This document shows positions 23,040 to 31,752 of a stretch of 47,250 nucleotides of DNA, one piece after another. The position numbers and the translations under genes are program-made. Under the pieces are notes generated by a model. It had not been told where the DNA came from. It was given only the letters and a program-made list of their open reading frames with translations, and ran no database searches. Numbering within the stretch: position 1 is the stretch's first letter; the number at the start of each line of letters is the position of its first letter. The DNA comes from Acidobacteriota bacterium (GTDB taxonomy: Bacteria > Acidobacteriota > Terriglobia > Bryobacterales > Bryobacteraceae), in NCBI GenBank assembly GCA_016213775.1, contig JACQZR010000106.1, positions 1-47,250 of the forward strand, read 5' to 3'.

Positions 23040-25070
23040 ATGAACCTTCGTGCGCCGAGTGCTGTCCTGCTTGCCTTGACTCTGCTTGTTGGGGCGGAAA
23101 ACGAAACCACGGTCGCGCCGCTCGGGACCTATAAATCGGCCGAGCGCCGTCACTGGGCGTTTCAACCTCGCAAAGATGCCGCGCCGCCTGCGTTCCCGGA
23201 TGCTGAGGGCAAACGTTGGGTGCGCACTCCAGTCGATGCATTCCTGCTGGCCCGTTTGCGCAAGGATGGCCTGAAGCCTGCGCCGGAAGCCGATCGTGTC
23301 ACGCTTATTCGACGGCTCACTTACGATCTTCACGGGCTGCCTCCGTCCATCGAAGAGATCAACGCGTTCGTCAACGACAAGTCGGCCAAGGCCTACGAGA
23401 ATCTGGTGGACCGGCTGCTCGCATCGCACCGCTACGGCGAGCAATGGGCGCGCCATTGGCTGGACGTCGTTCGCTTCGCCGAATCGGACGGCTATGAGTA
23501 CGACACGCACCGTCCGGATGGTTACCGCTACCGCGATTACGTGATCGAGAGCTTCAACGCGGACAAGCCATACAACACCTTTCTCAAAGAGCAGTTGGCC
23601 GGCGATGAGATGGTAAGCTCCGGGAAAGATCCGTACGACGATACTCTGCTGGTAGCCAGCGGCTTCAACCGCCTGGGGCCGTTGCGCAAGAACGCGGGCA
23701 ATCAGGAAGTGGCGAGTTCACGGACGGAAGTGCTGACGGAGATGACCAACATCGTTGGTGCTTCCATGCTCGGCGTGACGCTCGGTTGCGCGCGCTGCCA
23801 CGATCATAAATTCGATCCGATCCGGCAATCGGATTACTACCGCATGCAGGGTTACTTCGCCCAGACACAGATCCACGATATTGTGGTTGCCACCGCGGAA
23901 GAGCAGGCCGCCTGGAAAGCGAAGGCGCAGCCGATTGAGCAGGAGATGCGCCGGCTGCGGTTCGCACTGCGACGCGCCAAAGAAGAAGACAAGGGTCAGA
24001 TCGAGGCCGATCTGGAAGCGCTCGACGGCAAGATGCCGCTGCCCATGTCCGCGATGTGCGCGGTGAAGGACGAGCCGAAGCAGACCACGGAGATTCACCT
24101 CCTCACGCGCGGCGATTACCGCTTCAAAGGTCCCAAGGTGGGAATGCGGCCGCTCGGGATTCTGCTGCCGGAGGGAACGCCGGAGATGCCGCTGACCACG
24201 GAGAAGCCGCGCGTCAAACTTGCTGAGTTCATCGTGGAGCCAGGCAATCCGCTGACGTCGCGCGTGTTTGTGAACCGCGTCTGGCAATATCATTTCGGTC
24301 GCGGCCTTGTGAGTACTCCGAACGATTTTGGCCGCATGGGCACAGCACCTTCGCATCCGGAGTTGCTTGATTTCCTGGCCAACCAGTTCATCGCCGGCGG
24401 GTGGAAGATGAAGCCGCTTCACCGCATGATCCTGCTGTCGAGCGCTTACCGTCAAGCGAGCCGCTCGCCCATCGTGAAGCTCGCCAAGGAGAAGGATCCG
24501 CAGAACGCGCTTCTGTGGAAGTTCAACCGCCGCCGGCTGGAAGCCGAGGAACTGCGTGATTCGATGCTCGCCATCAGCGGGCGTTTGAACACGAAGACAG
24601 GTGGGCCGAGCATCATGGTTCCCATTGCGGAGGACCTGGTGAAGGATCTGAAGAGGCCGCAATACTGGCAGCCGACTCGCGACAAGAGCGAGCATGACCG
24701 CCGGACGATCTACATGATCTACAAGCGCAACCTGATCCTGCCCTTCCAACAGGTTTTCGATGCGCCCGATACTTTGTTGTCGTGCGCGCGCCGCGACCAA
24801 TCCACGCATGCGCCACAGGCGCTGGAGCTGTTGAACGGCAAGCTGTCGAATGAACTCGCGGAGCATTTTGCTAAGCGAATCATAGAGGCGCGGCCGACCG
24901 CCGATGCGCGTATCGACTACGCCTTCCAACTGGCCGCCGGCCGTGCGCCGACGGTTCGGGAGAGGACGCTGGCGAAACACTATCTGTCCGGCAGCGACAC
25001 CGATGCGGTGGCTTGGAAAGAGCTCGCCTTGTCGCTGTTCAATCTCAACGCATTCCTGTACGTCAATTGA
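23040..25070 (+). CDS. Exported DUF1549/DUF1553 protein
   Basis: 676 residues. The ATG at 23040 is preceded by AGAAGG and begins a signal peptide (SAVLLALTLLVGA). DUF1549 covers about 60–270 (TPVDAFLLARLRKDGLKPAP… LTYDLHGLPPSIEEINAFV… WARHWLDVVRFAESDGYEYD, and LGCARCHDHKFDPI with a CxRCH). DUF1553 covers about 400–660 (LAEFIVEPGNPLTSRVFVNR… GLVSTPNDFG… ELLDFLANQF). These proteins are abundant in Planctomycetota and Acidobacteriota, normally next to a DUF1501 protein, as here. Their role is unproven; polysaccharide or sulfated-glycan breakdown is often proposed. Unlike many relatives it lacks an N-terminal cytochrome domain. Confidence 0.9.
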   Translation: MNLRAPSAVLLALTLLVGAENETTVAPLGTYKSAERRHWAFQPRKDAAPPAFPDAEGKRWVRTPVDAFLLARLRKDGLKPAPEADRVTLIRRLTYDLHGLPPSIEEINAFVNDKSAKAYENLVDRLLASHRYGEQWARHWLDVVRFAESDGYEYDTHRPDGYRYRDYVIESFNADKPYNTFLKEQLAGDEMVSSGKDPYDDTLLVASGFNRLGPLRKNAGNQEVASSRTEVLTEMTNIVGASMLGVTLGCARCHDHKFDPIRQSDYYRMQGYFAQTQIHDIVVATAEEQAAWKAKAQPIEQEMRRLRFALRRAKEEDKGQIEADLEALDGKMPLPMSAMCAVKDEPKQTTEIHLLTRGDYRFKGPKVGMRPLGILLPEGTPEMPLTTEKPRVKLAEFIVEPGNPLTSRVFVNRVWQYHFGRGLVSTPNDFGRMGTAPSHPELLDFLANQFIAGGWKMKPLHRMILLSSAYRQASRSPIVKLAKEKDPQNALLWKFNRRRLEAEELRDSMLAISGRLNTKTGGPSIMVPIAEDLVKDLKRPQYWQPTRDKSEHDRRTIYMIYKRNLILPFQQVFDAPDTLLSCARRDQSTHAPQALELLNGKLSNELAEHFAKRIIEARPTADARIDYAFQLAAGRAPTVRERTLAKHYLSGSDTDAVAWKELALSLFNLNAFLYVN

Positions 25071-25081
25071 GGCCAATCATC

Positions 25082-26500
25082 ATGGAACACGTTCGCTACA
25101 ACAAGAACCGCCGCGAGTTTCTCAGCAACTGCTTCTGCGGAATGGGCAGCCTGGCATTCGCTTCAATGATGGCTCAGGAGCAGGCCCGCGCCGCGCGGTA
25201 CAATCCGCTGGCGCCGAAGCCGCCGCATTTTCCGGCAAAAGCGAAGGCGTTCATCTTCCTGTTCCAGGCGGGCGGTCCGTCGCATCTGGAAACGTTTGAT
25301 CCGAAGCCGCTGTTGAACAAGCTCGACGGGCAGAAGCGGCCCGCGGAGTTTGGCGACGTCAAGTATCAAAACGTCAACAGCAACTCGCGCATCCTGGGGA
25401 CCAAGCGCACGTTCCAGCCGTATGGGAAGTCCGGCATTGAGGTGAGTGATCTGCTACCCCATCAGGCGGGCATTGTCGATGATCTGTGTGTCATCCGGTC
25501 GATGCACGGGGACATGGTTGTTCATTCGGCGGCGCAGTATCAACTGATGTCGGGCCGTGTGATTCCGGGCTTTCCCGCGATGGGAAGCTGGATTTCGTAT
25601 GGGCTCGGCACGGAGTCCGATTCACTGCCGGCTTACGTGGTGATGCCCGATCCGAACGGCACTCCGGAAGCGGGGCAGCCGATGTACACCAACGGATTCC
25701 TGCCATCGGTATTTCAGCCGGCGCTGTTCCGCCCGGGCAAGCGGCCGGTGCTCAATCTCGAGCTGCCCAACGGCATCGACCTCACACGCCGCAAGAAGAC
25801 CATCGATCTCATCCGGCAGTTGAACGAAGCGAATCTGCTGGACGAGGACGAAGAGTTCGCGGCGCGCATGTCAGCCTACGATACGGCGTTTAAGATGCAG
25901 ACCGAAGCGCCTGAGATTTTCGACCTCTCTAACGAGCCCAAGGAGACGTTGGAACTGTATGGCGTCGGTAAGCCGCAGACCGATGACTACGGGCGGCGCT
26001 GTTTGTTAGCCCGGCGGCTGGTGGAACGCGGTGTGCGATTCGTGTGCGTCGTGGCTGGCGGTGGCGGCGCCGAAACCGAATGGGATGCGCACAGTGACAT
26101 TGAGCGGAATCACCTCCGCATGGCTGCGTTGACCGATCAACCGACGGCGGCGCTGGTGAAGGATCTAAAGCGCCGGGCATTGCTCGATTCAACGATTGTC
26201 CTGTGGGGCGGAGAATTCGGCCGCTCTCCGGAATCGGAGAAGAGCAAGGGGCGTGATCACCACAACACGGGCTTCTCGATGTGGGCGGCCGGCGGCGGAT
26301 TCAAAGGCGGCAGCGTCTACGGCGCTACCGATGATATCGGCTTGAAGGCGGTGGAGAAGCCGGTCCACTTCCGTGATCTGCATGCGACGTTGCTTCATCA
26401 GATGGGCCTGCAGCAGGATCAACTGAGCTACATGCACCAGGGGCGGCGGGAGCGGCTCACTGAGGTCCACGGCGAGATCATCAAGGGGATCATTTCGTAG
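25082..26500 (+). CDS. Tat-exported DUF1501 protein
   Basis: 472 residues from ATG 25082. The N-terminus has a Tat-type motif (NRREFLSNCFCGMGSLAF). The DUF1501 body shows FIFLFQAGGPSHLETFDPKP, QAGIVDDLCVIRSMHGDMVV, DYGRRCLLARRLVERGVRFV and STIVLWGGEFGRSPESE followed by GRDHHNTGFSMWAAGGG, a sulfatase/phosphatase-like fold with metal-site His and Asp residues. It follows the DUF1549/1553 gene by 11 bases, the standard pairing. The substrate is unknown. Confidence 0.9.
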   Translation: MEHVRYNKNRREFLSNCFCGMGSLAFASMMAQEQARAARYNPLAPKPPHFPAKAKAFIFLFQAGGPSHLETFDPKPLLNKLDGQKRPAEFGDVKYQNVNSNSRILGTKRTFQPYGKSGIEVSDLLPHQAGIVDDLCVIRSMHGDMVVHSAAQYQLMSGRVIPGFPAMGSWISYGLGTESDSLPAYVVMPDPNGTPEAGQPMYTNGFLPSVFQPALFRPGKRPVLNLELPNGIDLTRRKKTIDLIRQLNEANLLDEDEEFAARMSAYDTAFKMQTEAPEIFDLSNEPKETLELYGVGKPQTDDYGRRCLLARRLVERGVRFVCVVAGGGGAETEWDAHSDIERNHLRMAALTDQPTAALVKDLKRRALLDSTIVLWGGEFGRSPESEKSKGRDHHNTGFSMWAAGGGFKGGSVYGATDDIGLKAVEKPVHFRDLHATLLHQMGLQQDQLSYMHQGRRERLTEVHGEIIKGIIS

Positions 26501-26503
26501 AAT

Positions 26504-27091
26504 ATGGGTATGCTTCCCGCGGCAGTTAACCCGGTCTCCGTCGAGCAGTTCTTTGAATTCGAGAGCTGTGCCCAATGGCGGAATGAATACCGTGACGGGA
26601 CGATCGTCCCGTTGGAACCGAACAGCCTCAATCACGGACGTATCAGTATGAGATTGGGCTCGTTTTTGCACGATGCAGCGAACGACCGGGCCTATCAGGC
26701 CCTCGGCGGAATTCACGTCCGGGCGACGGCAAGGCACTACTTGCTGCCCAATTCGCTAGTGGTTGGTGGGCAACCTGAGCTGGATTCAACGCGTGAGGCA
26801 ATCACCAACCCGATGGTCATCTTCGAAATCCTGTCTCCTTCGACGATGGATTATGCTTGGGGCTCCAAATTCGCGACGTACCGCAAGCTGGAGAGCCTTG
26901 CGGAGTACGTCCTGATCGCTGAGGACAAACCGGACGTTTGCGTGTTCCGAAAGTTAAGTGAGCGCGAGTGGCTCCTCACCATCCACAACGATCTGGAAGG
27001 CTCGTTCCCGATTGCGTCGCTCGGGGTGGAACTGAGCATGAAGGAGTTGTACGCGCGAGTGGAGTGGCCTCCGGAGCCGGATCAATCGTAG
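26504..27091 (+). CDS. Uma2-family (DUF820) restriction-endonuclease-like protein
   Basis: 195 residues. The PD-(D/E)xK-like fold is recognisable from ITNPMVIFEILSPSTMDYAW (catalytic Glu), GSKFATYRKLESLAEYVLIA (Lys of the KFxxYR motif) and a C-terminal half typical of Uma2. The first catalytic residue, normally Asp in a PD motif (YxPDVVV), is Asn in LLPNSLVVGG, so activity is doubtful. The family is common in cyanobacteria and Acidobacteriota and its role is unclear. It is convergent with ilvA and the two stops overlap by 10 bases. Confidence 0.82.
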   Translation: MGMLPAAVNPVSVEQFFEFESCAQWRNEYRDGTIVPLEPNSLNHGRISMRLGSFLHDAANDRAYQALGGIHVRATARHYLLPNSLVVGGQPELDSTREAITNPMVIFEILSPSTMDYAWGSKFATYRKLESLAEYVLIAEDKPDVCVFRKLSEREWLLTIHNDLEGSFPIASLGVELSMKELYARVEWPPEPDQS

Positions 27092-28305
27092 GAATCGCGG
27101 TTGAGAATCCGCAAGCCCGCGGACCGCAGCTTTTCAAACACCTCGGCGCGATGGGCGCGATCGCGCGTTTCCACGGTGCAATGAACATTGACAGCCATGA
27201 CATTGGGTCCGGAGAAGGCCCGGTCATGAAGCACCTCTTTGATGGACGCTCCGGTGGAAGCCACGAGCGAAGCGAACTGGGCGAGGCCCCCGGGACGGTC
27301 ACTGATCATCGCGGTGAAGCGGCAGAGGCGGCCATCCATCACCAGGCCGCGTTCCACGACGCGGCTGAGAATCATCGGGTCGATGTTGCCGCCACAGAGG
27401 GCGATGACGACGTGCTTGCCGGCGAGGTCGCGCAGACGGCCGGTGAGGCATGCGGCGAGTGACGTTGCGCCGGCGCCTTCGACAACGCCCTTTTCGAGCT
27501 CCACCAATCGAAGGATGGCAAGCGCGATGTCGTCCTCGTTCACTTTGACGAGCCGGTCCATGTAGCGGCGCGCGATCTCGAAAGCGCGCGCGCCGACGCG
27601 GGCCACGGCGAGACCATCGGCGAGTGTCGGGCCCATCTCCGCATCCACGGGGTGGCCGGCTTCCAGCGCCTGCGAGAAACTGGAGGCATTCTCCGGCTCC
27701 ACGCCGATGACCTGCACCTTCGGACTGGTCTGCTTGATGGCCTGCGCGATGCCGGCGATGAGGCCGCCACCGCCAACGGGCACGATGACGGCATCCACTT
27801 GTGGGACCTGTTCGAGAGTTTCCAGGCCGATGGTACCCTGACCGGCGATGATCGCAGCGTCGTCGTAACCGTTGATGTAGGTGAGGCCTGAATCGGCGCT
27901 CATCTGATCGGCGAGCGTTTTGGCTTCGGCGAGCGAATCCCCATGGAGAATCACGTTGGCGCCATAGCGGCGGCAGGTCTCGCTCTTGATCAACGGGCTT
28001 TGACGCGGCATCACCACTGTTACGGGAATGTCCAGCAGCTTACCGTGATAGGACAGGCCGAGCGCATGGTTGCCCGCCGAGGCCGCGATCACGCCGCGTT
28101 GCTGCTGCGAGGCGTCGAGCACGAGCAGCGCATTGCGAGCGCCGCGCTCCTTGAAACTGCCGGTGATATGCAGGTATTCGAGTTTGCAGTAGACGTGAAA
28201 GCCGCAGAGGTTCGACAACGGAATGGAATGCTTGCAGGGCGTGGGGAGGATCGCCCCGCCGATGCGTTGCCGGGCCGCGTGGATGTCAGCCAGAGTGACG
28301 CTCAT
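27082..28305 (-). CDS. ilvA: Threonine ammonia-lyase with C-terminal ACT domain
   Basis: 407 residues. The PLP lysine lies in ITGSFKERGARNALL, the phosphate-binding glycines in VPVGGGGLIAGIAQAI, and SAGNHALGLSYHGK is diagnostic. Residues about 330–407 form an ACT-like domain (FTAMISDRPGGLAQFASLVA). It deaminates threonine to 2-oxobutyrate, the entry to isoleucine synthesis; the short single-ACT form is also found in catabolic or less strongly isoleucine-inhibited enzymes. Its ATG overlaps the stop of the prepilin peptidase gene. It ends the six-gene run that starts with threonine synthase. Confidence 0.93.
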   Translation of the reverse strand: MSVTLADIHAARQRIGGAILPTPCKHSIPLSNLCGFHVYCKLEYLHITGSFKERGARNALLVLDASQQQRGVIAASAGNHALGLSYHGKLLDIPVTVVMPRQSPLIKSETCRRYGANVILHGDSLAEAKTLADQMSADSGLTYINGYDDAAIIAGQGTIGLETLEQVPQVDAVIVPVGGGGLIAGIAQAIKQTSPKVQVIGVEPENASSFSQALEAGHPVDAEMGPTLADGLAVARVGARAFEIARRYMDRLVKVNEDDIALAILRLVELEKGVVEGAGATSLAACLTGRLRDLAGKHVVIALCGGNIDPMILSRVVERGLVMDGRLCRFTAMISDRPGGLAQFASLVASTGASIKEVLHDRAFSGPNVMAVNVHCTVETRDRAHRAEVFEKLRSAGLRILNRDSYD

Positions 28306-28829
28306 AGGCTCAGGAATAGCAGGGTTCCCACCGCGATCGGAACGCCGTAAGGCAGCTTGACGGAGCGTTCGCTGTCGAGGCTCAGATCCGGTCGTGATTC
28401 ATGAGGCGCGCGGCCATGTGCGAGTTCCTTGAGGATGAATCCGACGTTTCGGAACGTCTGCAGCATGCCGCCTTTGATCAACAGCAGTCCAATGGCCATG
28501 ACTCCGCCAGATACCGCCACCAGAACAAAGATCACCAATGTGTTCATCGGTCCAGCGAGCGATCCGATGGCTGCCATCAACTTCACGTCGCCACCTCCGG
28601 TACCCTGCAACAGGAAGGGCAGCAGAAAGACCGCGAAGCCAACCACCAGGCCGAGAAGCGATTGGAGCAAACCATGCCAGCCATACAGCCAGAGGTTGAG
28701 CGAGACGCCGGCAATCGCGCCAGCGGACACCAGCGCGTTGGGGATGAGCCGCGTGCGAACGTCGGAGTAAGCGGCCACAATGACCAGCGAAGCGAGCGCC
28801 GCGGCGATGGGCAGAACAAGCTTCGTCAT
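28302..28829 (-). CDS. Prepilin peptidase, CpaA/TadV type (A24)
   Basis: 175 residues, short form without the N-methylating domain. Several helices are predicted. The two catalytic Asp sites are YSDVRTRLIPNALV (first, D in the YxDxRxRxIPN motif) and GTGGGDVKLMAAIG (second, GxGD). Such enzymes cleave the leader of Flp/Tad-type or type IV prepilins in the inner membrane. Overlaps with neighbours are ATGA on both sides, so it is co-translated with amidase and ilvA. No pilin genes are in the window. Confidence 0.88.
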   Translation of the reverse strand: MTKLVLPIAAALASLVIVAAYSDVRTRLIPNALVSAGAIAGVSLNLWLYGWHGLLQSLLGLVVGFAVFLLPFLLQGTGGGDVKLMAAIGSLAGPMNTLVIFVLVAVSGGVMAIGLLLIKGGMLQTFRNVGFILKELAHGRAPHESRPDLSLDSERSVKLPYGVPIAVGTLLFLSL

Positions 28830-30232
28830 CCGAGTGGAGGCCTGCGTTTGTGCCAGTCTGTTGCGCTTTGGAACGCCTTGCCCACACCGACGAGTTTGTT
28901 CTCGGTGAACGGCGGGCCTGCGAGCGCGAATCCGATGGGCAGGCCTTCAGCAAAACCGCATGGGAAGCAGAGGGCCGGGATGCCGGCGAGGTTTCCCGCG
29001 GGAATGATCGGCGAGGACGCGGGGCCGGGCCGGTTGAGCGGATCGGATAGTTTGCTGGCGATGGAATTGCGCGCAGGCGAGAGGAACATTTCGAAGTCCA
29101 AAAACATTTTCGCGAAGGATTGTTGTACGAGCCGGCGGATGCGCATGGCCCTCAAGTAGTCCTTGGCGAGCACCTCCTGTGAGGTTTTGATGCCGGCGAT
29201 CTGGCGCTTGTCGGCGAGCTCGTCCACTTTGCCGCTCTCCACCAGATCCTCAAAGATGGAGCCCATTTCCGCGCTGATGATGGTGGAGACCATCGGGCCA
29301 TAAGGAAAGTCGGGCAGCTTGGTTTCGATCATCTTCACGCCGAGTGAGCGGAAGGCATCCAGCGCCTTGGCGAATTCGGGCCGTGTTTCCGGCGTGCAGC
29401 CTTCCGTGAAGTCGGTGGGGTTGTAGCCAATGCGAAGCTCCTTCACCGGCGGCACGAACTGCGGCGCATAGATGAAGCGCTTATTGGCGGAGCCGGGATC
29501 TTCCGAGTCGCCTCCGGAGATGGCGGCGAGCACGAGCGCGCAATCTTCGGCGGTGCGTGCCATCGGGCCGATCTTATCGAGCGTCCAGGAGAGTGCCATG
29601 CAGCCGGCGCGGCTCACTAATCCGTAAGTGGGGCGCAATCCGGTAACGCCGCAATAGGCTGAAGGCGTCAGAATGGACCCGGAGGTTTCCGATCCCAACG
29701 CGAAGGGAACGAGCCCCGCGGCCACCGCGCTGCCGCTTCCGCTCGATGATCCGCCGGACCAGCGCGACCGATCCCACGGATTGAGGCCCGGGCCTTGCAG
29801 CGACGCGGCTGGAAAAAGATAGCCGCCGCCGCCCGCCAATTCCACCATGGAGAGTTTGCCGATGAGGACGCCGCCGGACTTGGCGATGCGCTTCACTACC
29901 GTCGCGTCTTCATCGAACACCTGGCCGGCAAACGGTTTTGCACCCCAAGTGGTGGGGTGCCTGGTCACCGCGACGAGATCCTTCACGGCATAGGGAATCC
30001 CCTGGAGCGGCGAGCGCACGCGATCGCGCAGGAAGTAGCCGTCGGCGTCGTGGGCCTGCCGCATGGCTTCTTCGCGCAGCAGCAGTGCAAGCGCATTGAA
30101 GCGCGGGCCGTAACGTTCGAGGCGGTCGCACCAGGCGCGGGTCAGCTCGACGCAGGAGAATTTGCGGGTGCGGATGCCATCCTGAAGCTGGCTGAGCGAT
30201 GCGAAGAAAACGTCGTCACCGATTTGAGCCAT
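28826..30232 (-). CDS. Amidase-signature enzyme
   Basis: 468 residues. The Ser–cisSer–Lys triad is visible: Lys in GIPYAVKDLVAV and the Ser pair in WSGGSSSGSGSAVAAGLVPF ALGSETSGSILTPSAYCGVT. The later text (GPMARTAEDCALVLAAISGG, and FPCGFAEGLPIGFALAGPPF) matches GatA-like amidases. There is no gatB/gatC nearby and the family has broad substrates, so a free-standing amide hydrolase is likelier than a tRNA amidotransferase subunit. A 68-residue exported peptide gene precedes it by 3 bases, a pairing I know from other Acidobacteriota. Confidence 0.9.
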   Translation of the reverse strand: MAQIGDDVFFASLSQLQDGIRTRKFSCVELTRAWCDRLERYGPRFNALALLLREEAMRQAHDADGYFLRDRVRSPLQGIPYAVKDLVAVTRHPTTWGAKPFAGQVFDEDATVVKRIAKSGGVLIGKLSMVELAGGGGYLFPAASLQGPGLNPWDRSRWSGGSSSGSGSAVAAGLVPFALGSETSGSILTPSAYCGVTGLRPTYGLVSRAGCMALSWTLDKIGPMARTAEDCALVLAAISGGDSEDPGSANKRFIYAPQFVPPVKELRIGYNPTDFTEGCTPETRPEFAKALDAFRSLGVKMIETKLPDFPYGPMVSTIISAEMGSIFEDLVESGKVDELADKRQIAGIKTSQEVLAKDYLRAMRIRRLVQQSFAKMFLDFEMFLSPARNSIASKLSDPLNRPGPASSPIIPAGNLAGIPALCFPCGFAEGLPIGFALAGPPFTENKLVGVGKAFQSATDWHKRRPPLG

Positions 30233-30235
30233 ACA

Positions 30236-30442
30236 TTATGCCTTGAAGATGACCGCGGGCTCCGCGTGGCGAGGCAGCTTCACCTGCTTCATCTGCTCGC
30301 GCCAGCGATTGAGGTTGGCGCGTTGGATAGCGAGATCGTCAGCCGGTTGGTCCTGTGCCGGGGACTGCGCCGGCGACAGCAACGGCACCGCGGCCAGCTT
30401 GGCGAGACGGCGTCTGGTGAACGGATCGGGCATGCCGATCAT
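30236..30442 (-). CDS. Small Tat-type exported protein of unknown function
   Basis: 68 residues. The N-terminus carries a Tat-like twin arginine (DPFTRRRLAKLAAVPLLSPA) and the mature part is only about 45 residues, with NLNRWREQMKQVKLPRHAEP and a terminal AVIFKA. The same conserved stretch occurs in small proteins encoded beside amidases in related bacteria. It lies between DUF1552 (one-base overlap, TAATG) and the amidase (3-base gap), arguing for a joint function. A start at 30433 is possible. Confidence 0.7.
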   Translation of the reverse strand: MIGMPDPFTRRRLAKLAAVPLLSPAQSPAQDQPADDLAIQRANLNRWREQMKQVKLPRHAEPAVIFKA

Positions 30443-31752
30443 TATGCCAGTTCCAGGCCTCGCATAGTGCCAGTGGAGGAAGCAAAGCGCGTAGCCTCAA
30501 TGCCCATGCGGTGGAGCATGCTCAGGTAGAGGTTGGGCAGAGGATAGTTCCGTTTGGTGTCGAAGGCGAGGTGGTGGCCATGACGGAAGCCGCCGCCAGC
30601 GAGGATGACGGGCATGTTGGTCGTTGTGTGCTTGTTGGCGTCGCCGAAGTTCGATCCATAGAGGACCATCGTGCGATGGAGCAGCGTTTCGCCATCTTCG
30701 TTTGCGCCGCGCAAGCCGCCGAGCAGTCCGGCCAGCAGTTTCATGTGCCATTTGTCGATGGCCTCCAACTGCGCGAGTTTGCTCTCGTTCTTTCCATGGT
30801 GTGAGAGGTTGTGATAGCCATCAGTGATCTTGACGCCATCGACATCAATGGCCGGCGAGTTGGAGCTATCGAGGAAGAGCGTGATGAGACGTGTGGAATC
30901 GCTTTCGAAGGCGAGCCGCGCCATATCGTACATGAGGCGCGTTTTCTCCATGTACGCTCGGTTGGTGTCGGGATCTTCCGGTTCCTTTGCGGTAGTCTTC
31001 GGCTTCGGTTTGCGCTCCCACTCCCTGGCCGCCACCATGCGTTTTTCGAGCTCACGGACGCCGCTCATGTATTGGTCGAGGCGTTCCTTGTCGCGCGCGC
31101 CGAGGTTCTTGTTGAGCCCGGCGGCATGGTCAGCAACCGAATCCATGATGCTCTCGCCAAGTTGCAGCCGCGCGATCTGGCGTTCCACCTCATCGGAGGA
31201 GCCTTGCAGAAAGAGGCGGCGGTAGACGGCGGACGCGCTGTCTTCACAAGGGATCATGGCCCCGGAGCCGGTCCAGGTGAGACTGCGCTGTCCCTTGTTC
31301 ACATTGACGCCGAGGGTGAGGGAAGGGAAACGCGTGCGGACGCCGATCTGATCGGCCATCACCTGATCGAGCGAGATGGAATTGCGGAAGCCGCCATTGC
31401 CGGGATGCGGCGCGGCAGTGAGGAAGCAGACTTCGGAGGAATGGCTTCCATCGACATCCGGATGGGAGACGCCGCTGAAGACGGTGAACTGATCGCCGTG
31501 TTCGGCGAGGAGTTGGAGGTAAGGGGATGGCTCGTAGGAGTTGCCGGGCTGTCTGGGGAAGAAACCTGCTTCGAGGAGACCGAGGTTATTGCAGACTGCC
31601 AGCATGCGCCGCGGGACATCCTTTGATTGTGCGAGCGCCGGCTGCATGGCATCGAGCAGAGGGAGAGCCATGGCAACACCGGAGTGGCGCAGGAAGAGGC
31701 GGCGCGGGAGCGCGCGACGGGTCAGGATGGATGCGGTTTGCACTACCCGCAT
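30442..31752 (-). CDS. Tat-exported DUF1552 protein
   Basis: 436 residues. A Tat-like start (RRALPRRLFLRHSGVAMALP LLDAM) is followed by the DUF1552 body: VFSGVSHPDVDGSHSSEVCF LTAAPHPG, SISLDQVMADQIG, and late VLYGSNFGDANKHTTTNMPV ILAGGGF. The fold resembles DUF1501/sulfatase-like enzymes. These proteins accompany DUF1592-type cytochrome proteins in Acidobacteriota and Planctomycetota; such a gene is upstream at 33226. Function unknown. Its start overlaps the 3' end of thrC by 10 bases. Confidence 0.9.
   Translation of the reverse strand: MRVVQTASILTRRALPRRLFLRHSGVAMALPLLDAMQPALAQSKDVPRRMLAVCNNLGLLEAGFFPRQPGNSYEPSPYLQLLAEHGDQFTVFSGVSHPDVDGSHSSEVCFLTAAPHPGNGGFRNSISLDQVMADQIGVRTRFPSLTLGVNVNKGQRSLTWTGSGAMIPCEDSASAVYRRLFLQGSSDEVERQIARLQLGESIMDSVADHAAGLNKNLGARDKERLDQYMSGVRELEKRMVAAREWERKPKPKTTAKEPEDPDTNRAYMEKTRLMYDMARLAFESDSTRLITLFLDSSNSPAIDVDGVKITDGYHNLSHHGKNESKLAQLEAIDKWHMKLLAGLLGGLRGANEDGETLLHRTMVLYGSNFGDANKHTTTNMPVILAGGGFRHGHHLAFDTKRNYPLPNLYLSMLHRMGIEATRFASSTGTMRGLELA

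Noticed and set aside
23718-25076. Long minus-strand open frame (452 codons) opposite the DUF1549/1553 gene
   Set aside because: It is an antisense shadow of a well-supported gene; the translation has no domain and reflects G+C-rich codon bias.
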